This document shows, in pieces, positions 1 through 5,104 of a stretch of DNA of 5,104 bases. The stretch comes from an uncultured Blautia sp. (GTDB taxonomy: Bacteria > Bacillota > Clostridia > Lachnospirales > Lachnospiraceae), in the NCBI GenBank assembly GCA_900551715.1, contig URXG01000104.1:1-5104 (forward strand). The letters run 5' to 3'. Numbering within the stretch: the first letter of the stretch is position 1; each line of letters begins with the position of its first letter. The notes under the pieces were generated by a model. That model did no database searches. It was not told the origin of the DNA and saw only the letters and a program-made list of their open reading frames with translations. The position numbers and the translations under genes were made by a program.

Positions 1-1
1 G

Positions 2-1420
2 GGACATGAAGAATATACAAGAAACATGGCAGTAGGTGCTTCTTTTGCACAGCTTTCTATTATTCTTGTAGATGCAAAACAGGGAGTTCTGGTACAGACC
101 AGACGTCACAGCCGGATCTGTGCTCTTATGGGAATCCATCATTTCATTTTTGCAGTAAACAAAATGGACCTTGTAGACTACAGCGAAGAAAGATTCAATC
201 AGATCGTAAAAGATATCAACGAACTTTCCGAAAGTCTTGGCCTTCAGGACGTAGTGATCATTCCAGTCAGTGCAACAGAAGGTGACAACGTTACTGTAAA
301 ATCCGAAAACATGCCATGGTATACAGGCAAAACTCTTCTGGAACATCTGGAAACTGTAGATGTGACAGAAACAGAAGCAGAAGAAGGATTTTATATGCCG
401 GTACAGAGAGTCTGCAGACCAAATCACGAATTTCGTGGTTTCCAGGGCCAGATTGAAAGTGGCAGTATAAAAGTGGGACAGACCATTACCACACTTCCAA
501 GCAATGAAACAGCTACTGTCAAATCCCTTCTTAACGGAGACAAAACAGTAGAAGAAGCTGTTACAGGACAGGCTGTAACCATCCAGCTGGACAGAGAAGT
601 AGACGTAAGCCGCGGCTGTGTACTTACAGACAAAGCAGATGTGCCGGTGGCAAAAAGTTTCCAGGCAACTCTTCTCTGGATGGATGACAGCAGACTTACT
701 TTAGGAAAAGAATATCTGGTAAAAATCGGAACAAAGAGAATTCCGGGATTTATCCGCAGTATCCAGTACAAAGTAGATGTAAATACAGGAGAACATCTTC
801 CAGCAGAATCCATTGAGAAAAATGAGATTGCACTCTGCGAGATAGAACTGGCTGAAAAAGTGGTTCTTGATGAATTCAAAAAACATAAAACTTTAGGTGA
901 AATGATCCTGATCGATCGTGTCAGCCATATGACTTCTGCCTGCGGTGTGCTGGAAACAGTAGAAAAAGATGGTGAAAAACCATATTTCCAGAAAGATGAC
1001 ATCAAAGTAGGCGGTTATGTATTTGAAGAATTTTATTTCAATCTGGAAAATGCAATGCTTGCAAAAGCTAACTCCGAAAGAAAGACTTACCATGTAGGCG
1101 ATGCAGTGCAGGTAGAAGGTGACAGCTTCAAATATCCGGAGTATTTTGATATCCTTTCTGTAGAAGATCATGCGGCAGTACTGATCAGAGACAGTAAAAT
1201 TGAGGATATCACCTCATTGGATGATTATCGTTATGCAGGTCTTCCTGTAGTAGATGAAAGAGGAATGGCTCTGCTTGTAAAAAATAAAGCAGATCTGGAA
1301 AAATTCCTGGAAGAAGCCAAAGGTGTAACTGCTGAGAACCGGTCAGAGGTTCATAATAAATGGCTCCAGTTTGAGACTTACAGGAAAATTGTGTGCACTG
1401 ATAATTTTTGGGTAATATAA
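2..1420 (+). CDS. cysN: Sulfate adenylyltransferase subunit 1 (CysN), 5' end outside window
   Basis: GTPase subunit of ATP sulfurylase; with CysD it makes adenosine 5'-phosphosulfate from sulfate and ATP in the cytosol, GTP hydrolysis driving the reaction (family knowledge). The frame is open from base 2 and reads GHEEYTRNMAVGAS, the end of the G3 DxPGH(E) motif of CysN/NodQ, so the ATG at 26 is an internal methionine and the P-loop lies upstream. Visible, numbered from that Met: G4 NKMD at 45-48, G5-like VSA at 81-83, an EF-Tu-like domain 2 starting near VQRVCRPNHEFRGFQG, and domain 3 ending in LGEMILIDRVSHMTSACGV, which matches the end of the classical CysN core. About 150 more residues follow. 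They lack a kinase P-loop (no GxSGxGKS), so this is not a CysNC/NodQ APS-kinase fusion; the extension is unassigned. The last 25 residues (ending TDNFWVI) look coding but were not matched to anything. A cysD gene would be expected just upstream. Confidence 0.93.
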   Translation, partial: GHEEYTRNMAVGASFAQLSIILVDAKQGVLVQTRRHSRICALMGIHHFIFAVNKMDLVDYSEERFNQIVKDINELSESLGLQDVVIIPVSATEGDNVTVKSENMPWYTGKTLLEHLETVDVTETEAEEGFYMPVQRVCRPNHEFRGFQGQIESGSIKVGQTITTLPSNETATVKSLLNGDKTVEEAVTGQAVTIQLDREVDVSRGCVLTDKADVPVAKSFQATLLWMDDSRLTLGKEYLVKIGTKRIPGFIRSIQYKVDVNTGEHLPAESIEKNEIALCEIELAEKVVLDEFKKHKTLGEMILIDRVSHMTSACGVLETVEKDGEKPYFQKDDIKVGGYVFEEFYFNLENAMLAKANSERKTYHVGDAVQVEGDSFKYPEYFDILSVEDHAAVLIRDSKIEDITSLDDYRYAGLPVVDERGMALLVKNKADLEKFLEEAKGVTAENRSEVHNKWLQFETYRKIVCTDNFWVI

Positions 1421-1424
1421 ATAT

Positions 1425-1686
1425 AATAAAGGATTCCCGGTGAATGATGGGATGAGAGAATGAACTTTGGTGGGGAATTTTGATAAGTTATTCAATGAAA
1501 CAGCATCAGAGAATAAACTTACAGAAATCTTCTCCCAGAGTTCTTTTTTTATTTCCATCATTCACCGTACTTTATCTGAGGCCAGCCGCGGAACGCCGCG
1601 GTCCGGTGTCAGCCCAGGCGTCCCTGTTCATCTTACATCTATATTTTCCTTCAACATATACCCACCTCTCCCATGTGGGGCCCTGG
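1425..1686. repeat. Structured intergenic repeat, copy 1 (short form)
   Basis: This is the first of two same-orientation copies; the other is at 2864-3320. Bases 1425-1476 equal 2864-2915 over 52 bp, beginning AATAAAGGATTCCCGG, and similarity continues to 1482 with one mismatch. The right part also matches: 1561-1580 equals 3153-3172, 1616-1630 (AGGCGTCCCTGTTCA) equals 3236-3250, and the end CCATGtGGGGcCCTGG corresponds to CCATGcGGGGtCCTGG. The left 150 bases fold back on themselves (separate entry); the right 110 bases are a GC-rich tail with a CCGCGG-AACG-CCGCGG hairpin at 1586-1601. It starts 4 bases after the cysN stop. No convincing coding sequence lies in it. Weak similarity to copy 2 may run on to about 1741 (3369 in copy 2). 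Confidence 0.85.
1426..1575 (+). terminator. Foldback hairpin after cysN, possible terminator
   Basis: The arms pair along nearly their whole length. ATAAAG (1426-1431) pairs with CTTTAT (1570-1575), GGTGAATGATGG (1439-1450) pairs perfectly with CCATCATTCACC (1555-1566), GAAC near 1463 pairs with GTTC (1540-1543), and AAGTTATTC (1485-1493) pairs with GAATAAACTT (1511-1520) around a 17-nt loop. A run of seven T (1544-1550) follows the inner stem, so an inner hairpin plus U-tract could end cysN transcription. The fold is seen in the sequence; the terminator role is inferred. It is much longer than an ordinary intrinsic terminator. Confidence 0.55.
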
Positions 1687-1711
1687 ATTATATAAAGAAA
1701 ATATAAACTTC

Positions 1712-1740
1712 TTGAAAATAGGAACATACCGTGCTAAAAT
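1712..1740 (+). promoter_or_regulatory. Predicted sigma-A promoter for the rpn gene
   Basis: TTGAAA (1712-1717) and TAAAAT (1735-1740) are separated by exactly 17 bases, close to the TTGACA-17-TATAAT consensus. Transcription would start near 1747, giving a leader of about 160 nt before the ATG at 1909. It lies just beyond the tail of repeat copy 1, so the repeat may bring or border it. Confidence 0.6.
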
Positions 1741-1813
1741 ATACCCAAAGCATATTTCATCAAATCTAAGGCATCATGCCATCTGTTATTCTAAATTCAT
1801 TTCAGAAATCCAT

Positions 1814-1902
1814 GCTTTTAAATCCAACAAACAATTAAAAGCAGGAGTCCTGGAAGAATTAAAAAGTATGATTCTTTATGCACTCCTGTGACACAGGAGG
1901 TG
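1814..1902 (+). promoter_or_regulatory. rpn leader: hairpins, ribosome site in a stem
   Basis: Three pairings are visible. GCTTTTAA (1814-1821) pairs perfectly with TTAAAAGC (1835-1842) over a 13-nt loop. TCCTGT (1884-1889) pairs with ACAGGA (1893-1898) over the loop GAC; with one bulge the stem extends to CAC (1881-1883) and GTG (bases 1899, 1901, 1902), hiding the AGGAGG ribosome site at 1895-1900. CAGGAGT (1842-1848) is also perfectly complementary to ACTCCTG (1882-1888), the strand that masks the ribosome site, so the last two pairings exclude each other. A translational control switch is inferred; masking of transposase ribosome sites by leader structure is known for several insertion sequences. 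Confidence 0.5.
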
Positions 1903-1908
1903 CTGCCT

Positions 1909-2868
1909 ATGGCAAAAAGAAGAAACTATAAAACATCTGTAAAGAAGAAACCTGTACAGACCACACAACTGGTGAACCGAAAATACAAGGACACAGTATT
2001 CAGGATGTTGTTCTCTGACAGGAAAAATCTGCTGTCATTGTACAATGCGATCAATGGGAGCAGGTATACCGATCCGGAAGAACTGGAGATCGTGACCTTA
2101 GAGAATGCTATTTATATGGGAATGAAAAATGATCTGGCATTTATCATAGACACAGGGTTGTTTTTATATGAACACCAGTCAACCTACAATCCCAATATGC
2201 CCTTGAGGGATCTTCTATATATTTCTGCAGAATACCAGAAACTGGTAGATGACAAGTCTTTATACTCTTCCAGATTGCAGAAGATCCCTGCCCCTAACTT
2301 TATCGTATTTTATAATGGGACAGAAAAGAAGGAAGAACGGTGGGAGAATTATCTGTCAGAATCCTACGAGACCCGGATGGGTGATCCAAACCTGGAATTA
2401 AAAGTGATTACACTGAATATCAATGAGGGGTATAACAAGGAACTGATGGAACAGTGCCGGATCCTGAGGGAATATGCGCAGTACGTAGCAAAAGTACGTG
2501 AATACGCTAAAGAAATGGAACTGGATGCAGCGGTGGAACAGACGATAAAGGAATGCATCCGGGAAGGAATCCTTGCAGAATTCCTGCGCAGGAACAAGTC
2601 GGAGGTAGTTGCCATGAGTATATTTGAGTACGACAAAGAAGAAGAGGAAAAGAAACTGCGAAAGGCAGAATACGAATACGGATTTGACTCGGGTTATGAC
2701 TCGGGTTATGATTCAGGATATAATTCAGGATGTGAAACAGGAGAGCTGCAAAAAGCGAAAGAAGTTGCTGGAGTATTGAATAAGACAGGAATGCCAGGGT
2801 CGAAGATTGCAGAGATCCTTGGGGTTTCGGAAGAAACAGTACAGGAATGGTTAGAAAAAAATGAATAA
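1909..2868 (+). CDS. Rpn family recombination-promoting nuclease/putative transposase
   Basis: A 319-residue protein of the PD-(D/E)XK Rpn/PDDEXK_2 family, DNA endonucleases related to YhgA-like transposases; the E. coli members promote RecA-independent recombination (family knowledge). Seen: a basic N-terminus (MAKRRNYKTSVKKK), the family opening NRKYKDTVFRMLFSDR at 23-38, the likely catalytic block MKNDLAFIID with D75, then YEHQS with E88-x-Q90, followed by STYNPNMPLRDLLY. A helical charged region follows (about 175-255), then four G-Y/F-D/N-S repeats (258-273), and a helix-turn-helix-like tail at about 292-316 (SKIAEILGVSEETVQEWLEK). The ATG at 1909 is preferred to the in-frame GTG at 1888 because AGGAGG at 1895-1900 sits 8 bases before it and falls inside the longer reading. 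The catalytic residues are present and there is no frameshift, so it is probably intact. It is flanked by two copies of a foldback repeat; the second starts in its stop codon. The true partner or target is unknown. Confidence 0.85.
   Translation: MAKRRNYKTSVKKKPVQTTQLVNRKYKDTVFRMLFSDRKNLLSLYNAINGSRYTDPEELEIVTLENAIYMGMKNDLAFIIDTGLFLYEHQSTYNPNMPLRDLLYISAEYQKLVDDKSLYSSRLQKIPAPNFIVFYNGTEKKEERWENYLSESYETRMGDPNLELKVITLNINEGYNKELMEQCRILREYAQYVAKVREYAKEMELDAAVEQTIKECIREGILAEFLRRNKSEVVAMSIFEYDKEEEEKKLRKAEYEYGFDSGYDSGYDSGYNSGCETGELQKAKEVAGVLNKTGMPGSKIAEILGVSEETVQEWLEKNE
2680..2727 (+). repeat. 12-bp tandem repeat within rpn
   Basis: Four 12-bp units begin at 2680, 2692, 2704 and 2716 and encode GFDS, GYDS, GYDS and GYNS. 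Units 1 and 2 end in GACTCG, while 3 and 4 end in ATTCA. The units lie between the charged helical region and the helix-turn-helix tail, where Rpn relatives often carry Gly-rich short repeats. Copy number may vary by slippage; because the unit is in frame, changes would not break the gene. Confidence 0.8.
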
Positions 2869-3320
2869 AGGATTCCCGGTGAATGATGGGATGAGAGAAT
2901 GAACTTTGGTGGGGATTTTTGTAGATTGATCTCTGGATGTACTCCCTGTGAATTGTTTCTAAGGTTCTAAAAGAAACAGGAGTTTTGCTAAATACGATAG
3001 AAGAAATGGAGAACTCGCTGCGCTCAGACAGCACCATTTCTTCTATCAACGCAAATCTCTGTCTCTTAAGAACCTTAACGAAACTCTTCAGGGGAGATAG
3101 CACCAGAAGATAATCTCAAAAATCCTTTCCGAAGTTCTTTTTTGTCCCCGTTTTCACCGTACTTTATCTGAGACTAGCGACGGAACGCTGCGGCTCGGTG
3201 TCAGTTAGGGCATGCGAAGCGCGTTAACATAGCTTAGGCGTCCCTGTTCAACCCATATCCATATTTAAAGTAGCCGTTTCTTTCTAAATATATACCCACA
3301 TCTTCCATGCGGGGTCCTGG
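2864..3320. repeat. Structured intergenic repeat, copy 2 (long form)
   Basis: Second copy of the 1425-1686 repeat, in the same orientation. It begins inside the last codons of rpn, so the rpn stop TAA (2866-2868) is part of the repeat. Two differences from copy 1 stand out. The hairpin core is about 150 bp longer (roughly 2922-3130), and about 31 bases are added in the tail (near 3205-3235, containing GCATGCGAAGCGCG with its own short inverted repeat). The conserved blocks are the 52-bp left end, the T-run at 3138-3143, TTCACCGTACTTTATCTGAG (3153-3172), CGGTGTCAG, AGGCGTCCCTGTTCA (3236-3250) and the CCATGCGGGG end. No credible gene lies within it. Confidence 0.85.
2865..3167 (+). other. About 300-nt foldback structure after rpn
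   Basis: The whole segment is an imperfect inverted repeat. From outside in: ATAAAG (2865-2870) with CTTTAT (3162-3167); GGTGAA (2878-2883) with TTCACC (3153-3158); GGATTTTTG (2913-2921) with CAAAAATCC (about 3117-3125); TAAGGTTCT (about 2960-2968) with AGAACCTTA (about 3068-3076); and a perfect 14-bp top stem GATAGAAGAAATGG (2996-3009) with CCATTTCTTCTATC (3034-3047) around a 24-nt apical region. The T-run at 3138-3143 is in the same relative place as in copy 1. It would form the 3' end of the rpn mRNA. Termination or mRNA protection is likely; a role as a separate RNA or as a DNA substrate of the Rpn protein is possible but not shown. Confidence 0.7.
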
Positions 3321-3355
3321 TAGAACCAAATAAAAAAAGACAGCTTCATGTATGG

Positions 3356-3384
3356 TTTACGTTAAAATAGTTTTGTGGTAGGAT
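3356..3384 (+). promoter_or_regulatory. Possible promoter for the BIG2 surface-protein gene
   Basis: TTTACG (3356-3361), a 17-base gap and TAGGAT (3379-3384) give a moderate sigma-A match. A start near 3391 would leave a leader of about 48 nt. The perfect palindrome CTCTTAAGAG (3386-3395) lies at the expected start point. No better promoter was found between the repeat and the gene. Confidence 0.35.
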
Positions 3385-3418
3385 ACTCTTAAGAGACATT
3401 CTGTCGCGAAACTATTTT
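3364..3418. repeat. Inverted repeat around the BIG2 gene promoter
   Basis: AAAATAGTTT (3364-3373) and AAACTATTTT (3409-3418) are perfect inverted copies separated by 35 bases; the arms continue with partial matches (GTGG against CGCG). One arm lies in the promoter spacer and the other just before the ribosome site. It could be a pair of operator half-sites, or a weak AT-rich hairpin ending in six T that stops upstream transcription. Neither is proven. Confidence 0.45.
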
Positions 3419-3438
3419 TTATGGAGAAGGGGATTTTT

Positions 3439-4959
3439 ATGAGGAAAAAAGTAATGATTATGTTACTGGCGGCATCAATGATTGGAAGCAGTGTTCCGGC
3501 AGGGGTTATGGCAGCGGATGTTACAGATTTTGCAGGGGAAGCAGTTGGAGCAGAAGAGAATGAAACGGAAATTTTGGAAAATACAATAACACCAATTCCT
3601 ACTAAGACACCGGTGCCAGAGGAAACGACAGTACCGAAACCTACAGAGACACCAGCACCGGGAGAAATAGAGGGATCGAAACCTACGGAAGCACCAGTAC
3701 CAGAGATGCCAGAACTGACAGTGGCACCAGAACCAGAAACACCAGAAGTCTCCGTGACACCAACACCAGAACCATCTCCGATTCCTGTGAAATTTACGGC
3801 GAAAAGTGCTAACGTAGAATGGATAGACTATAATACAGTACAATTTGAGTTGTATGCAAATATGCCATTTGCGTATTATTATGCAGTGACAGATAAAAGT
3901 GCTTCATTAGAAGAAGTAAAACAAAACTATGATGCCGAAAAAGCGGATAAAAGTGTGTCTGTAGGCGACAGGGAGCCGTTGACAGTAAATATTCCTGATG
4001 GAGATGATTTTCAGATATGGATTTATTTTAAACTTGAAGGTGAAACTTTGAAGTGTGGAAAAATTAAAATTTCTACAGACAATCGCCCTGGGAAAATACC
4101 AGGTTTAACACCTTCTGCTACACGAGATCCACAGCTTCATAAAGTAAACGACTGTAAGGTTACCGGACTGGAAAAGCCACTGAAATTTTATCCAAATACT
4201 TTCTATAATTTCAAGGTGACTGGTGTGGGGGAAGATAATACAGATCCGGTAGCCGGTGATGAGAAATATGAGCCACTTTACTGGAGCGTATATGCGAATC
4301 CAATGGAGCGTCAGCAAAATAAAATATGGAGAATTGGTACAGGTGCAGGAATCACAAAGGCTGGTACCTATAATATGTATGTGTTCTTCCGGAAATATGT
4401 GTATAATGACGGTGGATGGGCAGAAGGTGAAATAGAATCTTTGAGAGTGCAGTTTAGAGCAGCAGAGATTAAGACTCCACGTCTCAGTGCAACGTCTGTT
4501 ATTTTGAAAACAGGACAATCCACAACAGCAGTAAAAGTTACCAATCAGTCCTCAGGCTTTAAAGTAAAATCCTGGAAGTCAAGCAATACTTCTGTCGCAA
4601 AGGTAAGCAGCTCCGGCAAGATCACAGCCGGCAAGAAAACAGGAAAAGCAACCATCACTGTGACAATGTCAAATAAGACGACTGCACAGGTAAAAGTTAC
4701 TGTTCAGAAAGGAACTGTCAAAACAAAAGAAATTTCCGGTCTGAAATCCAAAGTAACCATCAAAAAAGGTAAAACAGCAACCCTGAAACCAACGCTCACA
4801 CCTGTTACATCCCAGGAAAAAATCACCTACAGTACCTCCAACAAAAAAGTTGCCACTGTAAGCTCCAAAGGTGTAGTAAAAGGAATCAGCAAGGGCAAAG
4901 CAACCATAACCGTAAAGTCTGGAAAAATCAAAAAGAAAGTTGCTTTGGTGATCAAATAA
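3439..4959 (+). CDS. Secreted protein with Pro-rich spacer and two BIG2 domains
   Basis: A 506-residue exported protein of unknown specific role. The ATG at 3439 is chosen over the in-frame one at 3421 because GAGAAGGGG (3424-3432) ends 6 bases before it and a signal peptide then starts at once: MRKK, a hydrophobic core, and a VMA-AD cleavage site after residue 25. Residues about 50-116 are Pro/Thr/Glu-rich (TPIPTKTPVPEE and similar), an extended spacer as seen in cell-surface proteins. Residues 117-221 and about 228-342 are beta-rich, aromatic-rich regions I do not recognise. Residues 343-424 and 425-506 are two bacterial Ig-like (BIG2) domains, with the hallmark SSNTSVAKVSSSGKITAGKKTGKATITV and its counterpart TSNKKVATVSSKGVVKGISK. 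The protein ends in VALVIK with no LPxTG motif and no membrane segment, so it is probably released or held non-covalently by the wall. BIG2 domains occur in adhesins and wall enzymes; no enzyme motif is visible here. Confidence 0.88.
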   Translation: MRKKVMIMLLAASMIGSSVPAGVMAADVTDFAGEAVGAEENETEILENTITPIPTKTPVPEETTVPKPTETPAPGEIEGSKPTEAPVPEMPELTVAPEPETPEVSVTPTPEPSPIPVKFTAKSANVEWIDYNTVQFELYANMPFAYYYAVTDKSASLEEVKQNYDAEKADKSVSVGDREPLTVNIPDGDDFQIWIYFKLEGETLKCGKIKISTDNRPGKIPGLTPSATRDPQLHKVNDCKVTGLEKPLKFYPNTFYNFKVTGVGEDNTDPVAGDEKYEPLYWSVYANPMERQQNKIWRIGTGAGITKAGTYNMYVFFRKYVYNDGGWAEGEIESLRVQFRAAEIKTPRLSATSVILKTGQSTTAVKVTNQSSGFKVKSWKSSNTSVAKVSSSGKITAGKKTGKATITVTMSNKTTAQVKVTVQKGTVKTKEISGLKSKVTIKKGKTATLKPTLTPVTSQEKITYSTSNKKVATVSSKGVVKGISKGKATITVKSGKIKKKVALVIK

Positions 4960-5005
4960 GGACCAAGTGTCTTTCAGAAAGATATATTTTATAAAGGGGA
5001 TATTT

Positions 5006-5059
5006 ATGGGAAGTTATCTGAATCCTGGAAATATATTATACAGAGGAAGTTTAACATAA
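5006..5059 (+). pseudogene. Truncated start of an AAA-ATPase-like (DUF1703-type) gene
   Basis: AAAGGGG (4993-4999) lies 6 bases before an ATG that opens 17 codons, MGSYLNPGNILYRGSLT, then TAA. From memory of the family, many Lachnospiraceae AAA-ATPase-like/PD-(D/E)XK proteins (PF09820 with DUF1703) begin MGxYLNPGNxxFxxxLNSxIYVDKxG. The first nine residues and the SL near the end fit this. Dropping one base near 5053 gives LNIIYSKNS, faintly like LNSxIYVDKS, before another stop, which suggests frameshift decay. Sequence after the window may hold more of the gene. A true short peptide gene cannot be ruled out. Confidence 0.42.
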
Positions 5060-5104
5060 TATATAGCAAGAATTCTCCTTCCTCTACAGGTGGGAGATGA
5101 ATTG

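Noticed and set aside
424..1171. Several reverse-strand ORFs (up to 193 residues) across cysN
   Set aside because: They overlap the clear CysN frame, show no family motifs, and are rich in Ser/Phe/Ile as expected from antisense reading.
1467..1891. Three short forward ORFs of 71-79 codons between cysN and rpn
   Set aside because: They cross the foldback repeat and promoter, lack good ribosome sites, and are not kept in repeat copy 2.
1888..1908. GTG start for rpn giving 7 extra residues (MTQEVLPM)
   Set aside because: The GTG is upstream of the strong AGGAGG, has no ribosome site of its own, and lies in the leader hairpin.
2680..2727. CRISPR-like array
   Set aside because: The repeats are contiguous 12-bp in-frame units without spacers and encode a Gly-rich linker.
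2507..3103. 198-residue reverse-strand ORF across the end of rpn and repeat copy 2
   Set aside because: It runs through rpn coding sequence and the hairpin, has no recognisable motif, and its peptide is low-complexity.
2864..3320. Integron attC site or group II intron as explanation for the repeats
   Set aside because: No convincing GTTRRRY core pair, no integrase, no reverse transcriptase, and no GUGYG intron start or domain V-like end was seen.
4970..4990. Terminator after the BIG2 gene (TCTTT-CAG-AAAGA)
   Set aside because: The stem is only 5 AT-rich pairs and no clean T-run follows, so it is too weak to annotate.
5060..5104. New gene starting at the ATG near 5097
   Set aside because: The GGGAG touches the ATG with no room for ribosome binding and only a few bases remain before the window ends.

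Overview
The window looks like chromosomal DNA of a Gram-positive anaerobe of the Clostridia, most likely a Lachnospiraceae-type gut bacterium. This rests on AT-rich composition, strong AGGAGG-like ribosome sites, a CysN with a long non-kinase C-terminal extension, an Rpn/PD-(D/E)XK protein of the kind common in Lachnospiraceae, and a secreted Pro-rich/BIG2 protein. The genus cannot be fixed from the sequence. All genes seen are on the + strand.

Layout: (1) 2-1420, the 3' part of cysN, the GTPase subunit of sulfate adenylyltransferase; its start lies upstream of the window. (2) 1425-1686, first copy of a structured intergenic repeat that begins 4 bases after the cysN stop. (3) 1687-1908, promoter and a long leader with hairpins, one of which covers the ribosome binding site of the next gene. 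(4) 1909-2868, an Rpn-family (PDDEXK_2-type) recombination-promoting nuclease/putative transposase. (5) 2864-3320, second, longer copy of the same repeat, starting inside the rpn stop codon and able to fold into a roughly 300-nt hairpin. (6) 3321-3438, promoter region. (7) 3439-4959, a secreted protein with signal peptide, Pro/Thr-rich spacer, an unassigned middle region and two BIG2 Ig-like domains. (8) 5006-5059, an 18-codon ORF whose peptide resembles the extreme N-terminus of the AAA-ATPase-like/DUF1703 family and then stops; probably a decayed gene start.

The part most worth study is 1425-3320. Two same-orientation copies of a foldback repeat flank a nuclease/transposase-family gene, and each copy starts within a few bases of the stop codon of the gene before it. 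The copies share a 52-bp identical left end, a conserved T-run in the descending arm and a conserved GC-rich tail, but differ in the size of the hairpin core. This could be a mobile unit, a family of terminator-like foldback elements that settle behind genes, or an RNA that works with the Rpn protein; the sequence alone does not decide. The cysN and BIG2 genes are probably unrelated chromosomal neighbours.
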